This document shows, in pieces, positions 34,703-43,729 of a stretch of DNA of 64,000 nt (position 1 is its first letter; every line of letters starts with the position of its first letter). The notes below the pieces were generated by a model. The model did no database searches, was not told where the DNA came from, and was given only the letters and a program-made list of their open reading frames with translations. Source of the DNA: Alteromonas sp. M12 (GTDB lineage Bacteria > Pseudomonadota > Gammaproteobacteria > Enterobacterales > Alteromonadaceae); the NCBI RefSeq assembly GCF_037478005.1, contig NZ_CP144164.1:2170001-2234000 (forward strand), read 5' to 3'. A program made the position numbers and the translations under genes.

Positions 34703-35800
34703 TTGAGATTTACTTTGATCAATTGGCAAAAACTGTTCGAAAATCGTGAGAGGCTATTCTGGACCCTGCATACCGGAGGGTGGGCTGGTTTCGCGATTGT
34801 TTATTATATTGGTTCATTCTTACATGATGTACGCGGAATATGGATTTTTGTCATTGCACTAAATGCAATGGCAGGGTGGTTGTTAACCATACCTTTGCGC
34901 TACATATACCGTTGGGCTCATCAACAAACTGCATGGAAAATGCTACTTACTGTAGCCGTCAGTGCTTATTTTATTGCCTTATTCTGGGCCGTTCTGAAAA
35001 ATATTAATTATTGGGAAATTTATAAACACGGTTATCGACCTGAAGCTTGGTTTATGTATTTCACTAACACCATTAATTCATTGATCATGGTGGTATGTTG
35101 GAGTGGATTGTATTTTGGGATTAAGAACTTCCAAATGCTGCAAAAAGAAAAGCAAAATGCACTCAAAGCGTCAACAATGGCCCACCAAGCACATTTGAAA
35201 ATGCTCAGGTATCAATTGAATCCGCATTTTTTGTTTAATACTTTAAATGCGATCAGCACGTTAATTTTAATTAAAGACAATAAAACTGCTGAGGCAATGG
35301 TCAGCCGGTTAAGTGACTTTTTGCGTTATTCGCTAGATAAAGATCCGATTAAAAAGATTTCACTTAAGCATGAAATACAAGCCTTAGAGCTATATTTAGA
35401 GATAGAAAAAGTACGTTTTGATGATCGCTTAGACGTTGAATGGGATATCGCTGAAGATTGTAACCAAGCCTTGGTTCCCAGTTTAATTTTGCAACCAATC
35501 ATCGAGAATGCGATTAAATATGCTATTTCTAAAATGGAAAAGGGCGGTAAAATAAAAGTTGTCGCTAAATCGTTTGGCCGCGATTTGATGCTCGAAGTAA
35601 GTGACAATGGCCCAGGTGCTAATATTGAAAATGGTCAATTAAATCGTAGCAATGGTGTTGGATTACCGAATATCCAAGAACGACTCAACTCATTGTATTC
35701 AAATAACTTTTCTTATGTCGTATCTCACAATCAGCCTACGGGTATAAAAGTGAGCATTCGAATTCCTTTTGAGGTGAATGAACATGACAACCAAAATTAA
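34703..35800 (+). CDS. LytS-like sensor histidine kinase
   Basis: This 365-residue membrane kinase has four hydrophobic segments in the first about 145 residues. The His_kinase domain contains HLKMLRYQLNPHFLFNTLNA, where His175 is the phospho-acceptor. The ATPase domain includes QPIIENAIKYAI (N box), SDNGPGANI and GVGLPNIQERL. The start is a TTG without a strong ribosome binding site; another TTG at 34715 is possible. The response regulator gene overlaps its end by 17 bp, so this is a classical LytS/LytTR pair. The sensory input is not evident. Confidence 0.88.
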   Translation: MRFTLINWQKLFENRERLFWTLHTGGWAGFAIVYYIGSFLHDVRGIWIFVIALNAMAGWLLTIPLRYIYRWAHQQTAWKMLLTVAVSAYFIALFWAVLKNINYWEIYKHGYRPEAWFMYFTNTINSLIMVVCWSGLYFGIKNFQMLQKEKQNALKASTMAHQAHLKMLRYQLNPHFLFNTLNAISTLILIKDNKTAEAMVSRLSDFLRYSLDKDPIKKISLKHEIQALELYLEIEKVRFDDRLDVEWDIAEDCNQALVPSLILQPIIENAIKYAISKMEKGGKIKVVAKSFGRDLMLEVSDNGPGANIENGQLNRSNGVGLPNIQERLNSLYSNNFSYVVSHNQPTGIKVSIRIPFEVNEHDNQN

Positions 35801-36608
35801 AGCGTTGATTGTAGATGACGAGCCATTAGCAAGAAAAGGCTTGGCAGTTAGGTTGCAAGAATTTGATAATATTGAAGTATTAGGGGAGTGCCAAAACGGC
35901 CTCGAAGCTGTTTCAGTGATACCTCAACTTCGTCCCGATTTGGTATTTTTGGATATCCAAATGCCAGGCTTAAACGGTTTTCAAGTGATCAATAAACTCA
36001 GAGAATTGCAGCAACCGGTTCCTATTATTGTGTTTGTTACCGCCTATGATAGTTACGCCATAAAAGCCTTTGATATTCATGCTTTAGATTATGTTTTAAA
36101 GCCTATCGATGAAAAACGCTTGCGGGTAGCAATCGAAAAAGTATCTGCGGTATTTGGACAAAATAGTGAAGGTGAACAAAAAGTTAAGTTAGCTAAACTC
36201 GTCGCTGAATTTACCGGAGACGATTGTGAAGATATTTTACAACGTCTGGCATCAGGCGAAACTATTGATAACAAGCGTTATCCTTCTATTTTAGCCATAA
36301 AAGACGGTTCCGAAGTGACGCGAGTTGCCGTTGACGATATTCAATGGATTGATGCAGCAGGGGACTATATGTGTGTCCATGCTTCTGATGGTACTCACAT
36401 AATGCGCCGCACTATGAAGGAACTAGAGGAAGAATTGGATCCCAGAAAGTTTGTCAGGGCCCATCGTTCAGCAATCGTCAATATTCAATATGTCACTAAA
36501 ATGGTCAGTCATGTTAGTGGTGAGTATCATCTCGTACTGAGTAATGACACTGAATTAAAAGTGAGTCGCAGTCATAGAGATAAAGTGAAGGAAATGATCA
36601 GGGTTTAA
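35784..36608 (+). CDS. LytTR-family DNA-binding response regulator
   Basis: The 274-residue regulator starts at ATG 35784 (MTTKIKAL), seven bases after GAGGTG. The receiver domain has the acidic pair DDE near residue 11, phospho-acceptor Asp57 (LVFLDIQMPGLNGF) and LKPIDEKRL with the conserved Lys. The C-terminal LytTR domain (about 170-274) is recognised by VDDIQWIDAAGDYMCVH, MKELEEELDPRKFVRAHRSAIVNIQYV and LKVSRSHRDKVK. It is the partner of the upstream kinase; the RND efflux genes downstream are possible targets, but this is only positional. Confidence 0.92.
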   Translation: MTTKIKALIVDDEPLARKGLAVRLQEFDNIEVLGECQNGLEAVSVIPQLRPDLVFLDIQMPGLNGFQVINKLRELQQPVPIIVFVTAYDSYAIKAFDIHALDYVLKPIDEKRLRVAIEKVSAVFGQNSEGEQKVKLAKLVAEFTGDDCEDILQRLASGETIDNKRYPSILAIKDGSEVTRVAVDDIQWIDAAGDYMCVHASDGTHIMRRTMKELEEELDPRKFVRAHRSAIVNIQYVTKMVSHVSGEYHLVLSNDTELKVSRSHRDKVKEMIRV

Positions 36609-37167
36609 TAACGACACTTTTTGCTTAATCGTCAGCTCTATTGGTTTCAAACACAATTTATGTAGCGGCAGTTCGTTAAAGGACTTTTTATAAGTAATTG
36701 ACTTTATCGTTAAGTGGCGTAGTAAAATGCGCACAGACTTGCTGCCTATGTTATTTTTAAAACTCTGCTCTGCCCAGAAATACGCTTAAACCTTTCCAAA
36801 AACATTAATAAATTTTAAACCACCGGTAAAAGATGATTTATATAGAATGTAGTGACAATCATTCAAAGGTTTGTCGCAATTCGTAAAGGGTAAAATATTT
36901 TGTCGGAAATTAACATTCACGACGCTATCGCAATTAGAAAAACACCTTTGGCTAAACTACTTTTAAATATTTTTAAATCTATTCTAAACAATCATCGTTT
37001 AGTGAAGGCTTTTTTTACCCATATACTGCTATTCATCGCACTGACAAGTAGCTCATTTTTAGCCTTGTTGTTGGTCGTATTTTTTCTGTTACTAACAGAT
37101 TTAAACTTTTTACACTATCAAAGCGACTTATAGTTAACGGTACGTTAATTATGTAAAAGTTTTGTGT
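36609..37167. other. Long gene-poor stretch before the RND permease
   Basis: These 559 bp contain no secure gene. The only open frame of note is a 77-codon one from a TTG at 36900 to 37133, encoding a Leu/Phe-rich peptide with one hydrophobic segment (about residues 41-67). GGG lies 11 bases before the TTG. It could be a small membrane protein of the efflux operon or a chance frame. A promoter for the RND genes must lie here, but I cannot place it with confidence. Confidence 0.4.
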
Positions 37168-40100
37168 ATGGACATAACCAGATCTGCGTTAAAAAACGCC
37201 TCAGGTGTCGCTATTTTAGTGGGTATTATCGCGTTCCTGGGACTTTATAGTCTATTTAAGTTACCGATTCAGTTATTCCCCGATATAGAACGGCCGACTA
37301 TTTCCATCCAAACATTTTGGCGAGCAGCCTCTCCTCAAGAAATTGAGTCTGAGATACTAGAACCCCAAGAAGAGGTGTTGCAAGGTATTCCAGGATTACA
37401 AAATATGCGTGCATGGGCTAACCAGGGTAATGCTTGGATCAACTTGGAATTTGGTTTAGAAACTGACATGCAGCGTACTTTGATAGAAGTGATTAGCCGT
37501 ATGAATCGCATTCCACCTTTACCTAGGGATGCACTGTCTCCAAATATAATGATGGGTGGCGGCGGTGGTGGGACTCCCGCACTTACTTATTTCTTCTTAC
37601 AAAAACTTCCTGGAAATGAGCGTGAAATTTCACAATATGTAACTTATTTTGAAGATGTTATTCGACCTTCTCTTGAGTCCATTAATGGCGTGGCTAGAGT
37701 TCGCATGGAAAGTGGGGTAGGTGGCAATGAAGAGTTCCAGATTGTATTTGATCCCTATTTAGCCGCCGAGTTAGGTGTGGATATTACCAATATTTCCAGA
37801 ATTTTAGGATCGTCCAATGATGTTTCTGGTGGTTTTGTTGATGTTGGCAGACGTAAATATACCATTCGATTTAGAGGTAAATATTCACCATTAGAAATGG
37901 GCGATATGATTTTAGAGTGGCGGGATGGCAGTCCTATTAAGCTAAGCGATATTGCCGAAATAAAAATTCAACGAGCGCAAGCTTCAAATTTCAGTGTGCA
38001 AAATGGTAACCCTGCTATTTCAATTCGCATAGACAGGGAAAATGAAGCGAATGTCTTAGCCACTTTAGAAGCTGTGAAATTAAAAGTAGACGAACTGAAT
38101 CAAACGGTTTTGATTGATGAAAAACTAACAATGGCACAATCATTTGATGCTTCTGTTTTTATCTACCGCGCAGTGAACTTAGTCACCAGTAACTTAGTTA
38201 TTGGGATTTTGCTATCGATAGCTATTTTATGGTGGTTTATGGGACAAGTTCGCGGAACACTGATAGTTGCGTTAGCCATTCCTATATCACTACTCAGTAC
38301 TTTTGTCGTTTTGCACTTAACTGGACGTTCGCTAAATGTTATTTCATTGGCAGGATTAGCATTTGCCGTTGGAATGGTGTTGGATGCAGCCATAGTGGTG
38401 TTAGAAAATATTGTTAGACACAAACAGAAAAATGAACACGCTGTAAAAACCGCTCAAAGAGCAACCAAAGAGGTCTTTGGCGCGCTGTTAGCATCTACCG
38501 CTACTACGGTCGCAATTTTTATTCCCGTTATTTTTTTGCAAGATGTAGAAGGCCAGTTGTTTGCCGACTTGGCGCTTACCATTGCCATTGCCGTGATAAT
38601 TTCTTTTGTGGTTGCAGTTACTGTACTGCCTGTTGCTGCGAGCCGCTGGCTGCAGGTTGATTTACCACCAGATAGATTAACGAATGTGTGGGCTAAAATA
38701 ACTGACAAAATCATGATGCTAAATGCAACGGCTAAGAAGCGCTATATAACCATTTGCTTACTAATGGTTGTACCAATCACGTTTACTTTAGTGTTGATGC
38801 CAAAATTAGATTATTTACCCCCAGTTAAGCGTGATGCCATTGATTCATTTTTTAACTTTCCGGCAGGGGCAAGTGACAATTTTATTCAACAAGAAGTGAT
38901 GTCAATTGTGGTTGAGCGACTCAAACCTTATATGGCTGGTGAGAAAGAGCCCGCACTTAAAAATTACTACATTATTACCTGGCCGAATGGCGGAACATTG
39001 GGAATTCGAGCAAAAGACCAAAACAATGTCAGAGCGTTAGAGAGTTTAGTTAGAGACGAAATTTTGAAAGATCTGCCGGATACTGAGCCTTTTACAATGC
39101 AAGGCAACTTGTTCGGTGGTTTTGGTAATGGTAGAAGTATTGATATGCGCTTACAAGCAACTAACCATGAAGGGCTTACCGCTGCCGCTCAACATGGATT
39201 AGATCTACTTCGAGAAGCATTTCCTGATGCGAATGTACGAGCTAACCCAAGTCTTGAGCAAGCAGAGCCTGAGCTCCAGCTTTACCCTAACGATCACAGA
39301 ATGATGGAAGTGGGAATGGATCTAACACGCGTTGCCAGCCTTGTGAGATCTATGGGGGATGGTATGTATGTAGGGGAGTATTTTGATGGTATCAAACGGA
39401 TGAATATCATATTTAAATCCCAAGATTGGGGCAACCCTGAACAATTAGCCGTTACCCCAATCATCACGCCTAGCGGAGAGATGGTGCAGTTAGGAGAATT
39501 GGTCAATGTAGTGAGATCGGTTGGTCCAAGCCAAATTCAACGTGTTGATAGGCGTCGTACCCTAACGTTATCGGTTAATCCTCCTGAAGGTATGTCGCTC
39601 GAAGAAGCTATGGCAAAAATTAAACAGGATGTAGAACCTCAATTGATGGCAATGATGCCCTCTGACGGCGCGATTAATTATGGCGGAAGTGCGGATAGTT
39701 TAAATAAAGCAATCGCAACGATGAGTCAGAATTTTCTATTTGCAATGGCGCTACTCTTTGTATTGATGGCTGGACTATTTAAGTCGCTCATCGATAGCTT
39801 AATGGTGATTTTGAGTATTCCCTTGGCAACTGTGGGTGGCGTGATAGCGGTTCGATTGCTCAACATGATTAGCTTCCAACCTATGGATTTGCTCACTATG
39901 ATTGGTTTTATTATTTTGCTTGGTCTGGTGGTGAATAATGCCATTTTGTTAGTTCATCAAACCCGTAATGGTGAGCGCCAAGGCCTAGCTAGACAACAAG
40001 CTGTGCATCAGGCTTTGTTAATGCGTTTACGACCCATTTTCATGAGTACATTAACCAGTATTTTTGGCATGTTGCCCCTTTTGTTACTGCCTGGTGCTGG

Positions 40101-40266
40101 CAGTGTCATATACAGAGGCCTTGCTGCCGTTATCGTAGGGGGCATGTGTGTTAGTACAATATTTACATTATTACTATTACCAACATTGTTGTGTTTAAGG
40201 CAGGGCAGCCAAAGGCTTTTAATCAATCCTAAAATGGCTGATGAACAGCCGATAGTCAGTCATTAA
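37168..40266 (+). CDS. RND efflux transporter permease subunit (HAE-type)
   Basis: This 1032-residue inner-membrane pump component has the RND architecture: an N-terminal helix, a large periplasmic loop, six helices, a second loop and six more helices. Recognisable segments are IQLFPDIERPTISIQT, the SLAGLAFAVGMVLDAAIVVLENI helix with charged residues for proton relay, and the C-half IGFIILLGLVVNNAILLVHQTRNGE. The start ATG 37168 follows a weak site; TTG at 37162 is an alternative. The adaptor gene follows 27 bp later, the reverse of the usual adaptor-permease order. No outer-membrane channel gene is adjacent. Confidence 0.93.
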   Translation: MDITRSALKNASGVAILVGIIAFLGLYSLFKLPIQLFPDIERPTISIQTFWRAASPQEIESEILEPQEEVLQGIPGLQNMRAWANQGNAWINLEFGLETDMQRTLIEVISRMNRIPPLPRDALSPNIMMGGGGGGTPALTYFFLQKLPGNEREISQYVTYFEDVIRPSLESINGVARVRMESGVGGNEEFQIVFDPYLAAELGVDITNISRILGSSNDVSGGFVDVGRRKYTIRFRGKYSPLEMGDMILEWRDGSPIKLSDIAEIKIQRAQASNFSVQNGNPAISIRIDRENEANVLATLEAVKLKVDELNQTVLIDEKLTMAQSFDASVFIYRAVNLVTSNLVIGILLSIAILWWFMGQVRGTLIVALAIPISLLSTFVVLHLTGRSLNVISLAGLAFAVGMVLDAAIVVLENIVRHKQKNEHAVKTAQRATKEVFGALLASTATTVAIFIPVIFLQDVEGQLFADLALTIAIAVIISFVVAVTVLPVAASRWLQVDLPPDRLTNVWAKITDKIMMLNATAKKRYITICLLMVVPITFTLVLMPKLDYLPPVKRDAIDSFFNFPAGASDNFIQQEVMSIVVERLKPYMAGEKEPALKNYYIITWPNGGTLGIRAKDQNNVRALESLVRDEILKDLPDTEPFTMQGNLFGGFGNGRSIDMRLQATNHEGLTAAAQHGLDLLREAFPDANVRANPSLEQAEPELQLYPNDHRMMEVGMDLTRVASLVRSMGDGMYVGEYFDGIKRMNIIFKSQDWGNPEQLAVTPIITPSGEMVQLGELVNVVRSVGPSQIQRVDRRRTLTLSVNPPEGMSLEEAMAKIKQDVEPQLMAMMPSDGAINYGGSADSLNKAIATMSQNFLFAMALLFVLMAGLFKSLIDSLMVILSIPLATVGGVIAVRLLNMISFQPMDLLTMIGFIILLGLVVNNAILLVHQTRNGERQGLARQQAVHQALLMRLRPIFMSTLTSIFGMLPLLLLPGAGSVIYRGLAAVIVGGMCVSTIFTLLLLPTLLCLRQGSQRLLINPKMADEQPIVSH

Positions 40267-40293
40267 CCATACTCAATTTTATTGGAAAACAAA

Positions 40294-41361
40294 ATGATAA
40301 TAAAAAATAATAAAGCGCTTTTGCTCTCGCTACTACTCACTTTTAGCGGTCACACATTGGCACAGCAAGATTCAGATACCTTAGTGGAAGTTGATGAGGT
40401 TTATAGTGAAATGATCTCACAACAAATTTGGGTACCGGGGACTGTGGTCAGTCGCAGTGACTCAAATATTGCTACGGAAGTACCTGGACGAATTACCTGG
40501 ATGGCCGAAGTGGGTGATTTAGTTGAGGTCGGAGAGGTGTTAGCGAAAGTAGATGATCATATGCTGAAACTCAATTTAGAGCAAAATCAAGCAAACGTTG
40601 CTAAGTGGGAGTCGCGAGTCGATCTTTTGAGTCGTAAACAACAACGGTTCAGTAGTATGGCGCAACAGGCGAATACATCCAAAGATCAACTTGATGAAAT
40701 CGTGTCTGAACTAGAAGTTGCAAGACAGGAGTTAAATCAAGCTAAGGTCGATCAAAAATTAACCCAATATCGGATTACACAAAGTCAAATCAAAGCCCCC
40801 TTCAAAGCAATGGTAGTGGAACGAATCCAAAGCCCAGGTGAATATATCTCAACTGGGCAAACAGTACTTAGAGTGGTCGACACAGGCAATATTGAAGCTT
40901 CTATTAAAGCACCGCTTTCAGCTGTTCCTTTTATCCAACAAGGTTTAGCGGTGAAGGTTGTTGTCGGAGAGTTTGAAAAATCACATCAAATTCGGGCCAT
41001 TGTACCTGTTGGAAATGCCCGTTCGCGGATGATGGAAATTCGAGTTCAACTTACCCCTGATGAATATGCAATTGGTGGTGCGGTGCGTGTTGCATTGCCT
41101 CATAGTGAGTTTCATCAAGCATTGACTGTTCCAAGAGATGCGTTAGTTTTAAGAAAGTCAGGGGCGTTTGTGTATCAAATCGCCGGAGACAATGAAGTTA
41201 AACAAGTGGCAGTAACTGTAGGTATTGGTGTCGGAGAAAGGGTTGAAGTGTTTGGTGATCTTAACCATATTTCGCCAGTTGTTGTGCGTGGCGCAGAAAG
41301 ACTAAAAGATGGTCAGAAAGTACGTTTTTCTGAGCAGTTGGAAGAGCTAGCCACATTGTGA
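40294..41361 (+). CDS. RND efflux periplasmic adaptor (membrane fusion protein)
   Basis: This 355-residue adaptor has a signal peptide (about 1-24, ending GHTLA), the lipoyl half GRITWMAEVGDLVEVGEVLAKVD, a short coiled-coil hairpin with QLDEIVSELEVARQELNQAKVDQKL, the second lipoyl half IKAPFKAMVVERIQSPGEYISTGQ, and beta-barrel/membrane-proximal domains. It bridges the permease and a TolC-like channel. The ATG at 40294 has GGAAAA upstream; a TTG 12 bp earlier is in frame but lacks a site. The stop codon lies in the loop of a perfect 10-bp hairpin. Confidence 0.9.
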   Translation: MIIKNNKALLLSLLLTFSGHTLAQQDSDTLVEVDEVYSEMISQQIWVPGTVVSRSDSNIATEVPGRITWMAEVGDLVEVGEVLAKVDDHMLKLNLEQNQANVAKWESRVDLLSRKQQRFSSMAQQANTSKDQLDEIVSELEVARQELNQAKVDQKLTQYRITQSQIKAPFKAMVVERIQSPGEYISTGQTVLRVVDTGNIEASIKAPLSAVPFIQQGLAVKVVVGEFEKSHQIRAIVPVGNARSRMMEIRVQLTPDEYAIGGAVRVALPHSEFHQALTVPRDALVLRKSGAFVYQIAGDNEVKQVAVTVGIGVGERVEVFGDLNHISPVVVRGAERLKDGQKVRFSEQLEELATL

Positions 41362-41371
41362 AATGTGGCTA
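41348..41371 (+). terminator. Strong hairpin straddling the adaptor stop codon
   Basis: TAGCCACATT (41348-41357) and AATGTGGCTA (41362-41371) are perfect complements with a 4-nt loop GTGA that contains the TGA stop. No T run follows on either strand, so it is not a classical intrinsic terminator; it may protect the transcript end between the convergent adaptor and phosphofructokinase genes. Confidence 0.4.
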
Positions 41372-41393
41372 AGTCGAACACGGCGATTATCAG

Positions 41394-42392
41394 TTAAGGT
41401 CGCTTTAATATGTCGAATAGATCCTGTTGAATTTTAACTAAATAAGGATCTAATGGTTTTTTCTGTTGCCAACTCGTCTCTAATTCACTGCATACCAACT
41501 GTTGATTAATTTCGCCCACCATTACGCCTGTCTTGCCTTCCAGTGCCATTTCAACAGCAAAAGCCCCGAGTTTGGTAGCTAGAACTCGATCCTGTGACAC
41601 TGGAGAGCCCCCTCGTTGTACGTAACCGAGAATCACTGGGCGACATTCTATTTGGGTTTTTTGGCTCAGTATCTCAGCTAACTTTGTTACCCCCTCTGGC
41701 CACAAGTTTTCTGCTATTACGACAATATAACTACTATTCCCTCTGCGCTTTTTCACCGCTTCGATATGGGCAATAAGGTTTTCTAGTTCATCCTCACAAC
41801 TGCGGGATATTTCTGGCAGCATAATATGATCAGCGGCAGAGGCGATGGCGGCATTTAAACCGATAAAACCGGCGTGACGTCCCATCACTTCGATGAGAAA
41901 AATCCGTTCAAAGGCATCGGCTGTGTCTCTAACTTTATCGATGGAGTCTAAGGCCGTTTCGATTGCGGTGTAATAGCCTATAGTGGCGTCTGTCCCATCT
42001 ACATCATTATCTATTGTGCCAGGTAATCCTATTACTTGACCTGACCAATGTTTAGCAAGATGCTTTGCTCCGCGAAAAGAGCCATCACCACCAATTACCA
42101 ATAAGGCTTCAATTCCAAGCGCATCCAAATTTTTCGCTGCCGTTTTAGCAGAATCATTGGATTTAAAGCTTAAACACCTTGCGCTGTTTAAAATCGTGCC
42201 GCCTCGTTGAATGATATTTAATACATTTTTGGCTCTTAGGTTTAAATATTCTTGCTCTAGCAACCCATTGTATCCATGACGATAGCCGTAAACCTCTAGT
42301 CCATAACGTAGACTGGTGAGAACAATTGCACGGATACAAGCATTCATGCCGGGTGCATCACCGCCTGAAGTGAGAAGCGCGATTTTACGCAT
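41394..42392 (-). CDS. pfkA: ATP-dependent 6-phosphofructokinase
   Basis: PfkA phosphorylates fructose-6-phosphate in glycolysis. The 332-residue protein starts with IALLTSGGDAPGMNACIRA, has LLVIGGDGSFRGA (the GGDGS form found in ATP-using enzymes), the catalytic segment LPGTIDNDVDGTDATIGYYTA, VMGRHAGFIG, and LGYVQRGGSPVSQDRVLATKLG. A PPi-dependent enzyme would carry Asp at the third position of GGDGS-type motifs, which is not the case here. It is a lone minus-strand gene converging on the efflux adaptor. Confidence 0.93.
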   Translation of the reverse strand: MRKIALLTSGGDAPGMNACIRAIVLTSLRYGLEVYGYRHGYNGLLEQEYLNLRAKNVLNIIQRGGTILNSARCLSFKSNDSAKTAAKNLDALGIEALLVIGGDGSFRGAKHLAKHWSGQVIGLPGTIDNDVDGTDATIGYYTAIETALDSIDKVRDTADAFERIFLIEVMGRHAGFIGLNAAIASAADHIMLPEISRSCEDELENLIAHIEAVKKRRGNSSYIVVIAENLWPEGVTKLAEILSQKTQIECRPVILGYVQRGGSPVSQDRVLATKLGAFAVEMALEGKTGVMVGEINQQLVCSELETSWQQKKPLDPYLVKIQQDLFDILKRP

Positions 42393-42605
42393 GTATAATA
42401 CCCCTTAGCTGACTTAATAATTTAAACCTTTGCTAAACATAGCCTTTTTATTGAAAACTATAAAGATTTAGCAGAGCAGGTGTCATAAGTGACATAGTTA
42501 TTAAAACTGTAAGAATTGATGTTTCACTATTGCCTCACTGTCACTAGTAAGCAATGATGCAAATAAGAATAAAGATACTTAGTACTACTAGAGATGTTAC
42601 TTACT

Positions 42606-43454
42606 ATGTTTAAACGTTTATTTTGCACTTTTTGCTTAGCGGCAGTGTTATTACTCACTGGTTGTACTTCAAAATTCGCATATAACAATATTGATTGGTT
42701 GTTGTATTGGTACGTGGATGATTATGTTGATCTAGATAAGTCTCAGAAGCAAATGTTAGACGCAAAAGTAGAAAAGTGGTTGCTTTGGCATCGACAAGAT
42801 GAGCTTTTGCGCTATCGGCAACATTTAGAAGATTTAAAAACAGACATACAAAATGGCGTTTTAAGTTCTCAGCAGTGGTTAACTCATTTCGACCGAGGAA
42901 GTGCCCACTGGAAGCGCTTTAGAGGTGAAATTAGCCCTGAGTTGTCAGAATTGTCGTTGCACTTAAATGACCAACAAATCGATGACATGTTCGCTGCATT
43001 GGAAAAGGATAATCTGAAACAAGAGAAAAAGCGCAACAAAATGTCTAAGCAGCAGCGCATAGAAGACTCTATAGAAAATACTCAAGAGCAAATTAAAGAG
43101 TGGCTAGGCAAGTTGTCGAATCCTCAGAAAGTGCTAATAAGTGAATATGTCAGTGATTTTAAGCCTACTTTTGAATACTGGATGTCATATCGACGGGAAA
43201 TTCAGAACGTTACAAAAACCTTAATGTTATCTCGACATCAAGTTGATGACTATGCGAGTAAATTGAATCAGTTGATGCAAAATCCAGATCAATTTAAAAG
43301 CTCCGAATATCTGCAAGCAAACGAATATAATCGAATCAAATATGCCAATTTGTTAAATGCCTTAAATATGACCTTAACTGAAAAACAAAAGAAACATATG
43401 AAAAATAAATTAAATGATTTAATCGAAGATATTGATGATCTAATTCAAGATTAG
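42606..43454 (+). CDS. DUF6279-family lipoprotein
   Basis: The product (282 residues from ATG 42606, or 286 from 42594) has a clear lipoprotein signal, MFKRLFCTFCLAAVLLLTGC, with the lipidated Cys in LLTGC. The mature part is helical and charged, beginning YNNIDWLLYWYVDDYVDLDKSQK, the typical start of the DUF6279 family found in marine gammaproteobacteria. Its function is unknown. Neither start has a good Shine-Dalgarno. It stands alone between pfkA and the TonB receptor gene. Confidence 0.82.
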   Translation: MFKRLFCTFCLAAVLLLTGCTSKFAYNNIDWLLYWYVDDYVDLDKSQKQMLDAKVEKWLLWHRQDELLRYRQHLEDLKTDIQNGVLSSQQWLTHFDRGSAHWKRFRGEISPELSELSLHLNDQQIDDMFAALEKDNLKQEKKRNKMSKQQRIEDSIENTQEQIKEWLGKLSNPQKVLISEYVSDFKPTFEYWMSYRREIQNVTKTLMLSRHQVDDYASKLNQLMQNPDQFKSSEYLQANEYNRIKYANLLNALNMTLTEKQKKHMKNKLNDLIEDIDDLIQD

Positions 43455-43607
43455 AGTGTTAACTTTTTGAAAGTAAAATGTGTTTATTTTAATCCTTAGG
43501 TCGTGTTTTTACTGCTTTGAGTAGTCTTTTTGCTTATTTTTCAAATGTATACAGTTGTTAAATAAGCGGTGAAATTTCATACCCTTGACTGATTTTCTTC
43601 TTAACTT

Positions 43608-43673
43608 ACTGGTTAGCCAGTTTCTTATAAAGTTCTTGATGTTGCAGTTGCAATGTTATATTAGTATGACATT
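43608..43673. promoter_or_regulatory. Two candidate operators upstream of the TonB receptor
   Basis: ACTGG-TTAG-CCAGT (43608-43621) is a perfect 5-bp inverted repeat. AATGTTATA-TTAG-TATGACATT (43652-43673) is a 9-bp inverted repeat with one mismatch. Both lie within 125 bp of the receptor start. The second lies where a promoter is expected. Neither looks like the LacI-type operator at 47935-47959, so another regulator may act here. Confidence 0.35.
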
Positions 43674-43729
43674 ACATCTATATATCTATCCAAAACCTTC
43701 CACTAAAACATAACAACGGGAACTCAAAA

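Noticed and set aside
36900..37133. 77-codon frame with a hydrophobic segment upstream of the RND permease
   Set aside because: It starts at TTG with a poorly placed ribosome binding site, its composition could arise from AT-rich DNA, and no family is recognised. It is described in the intergenic entry instead of being called as a gene.
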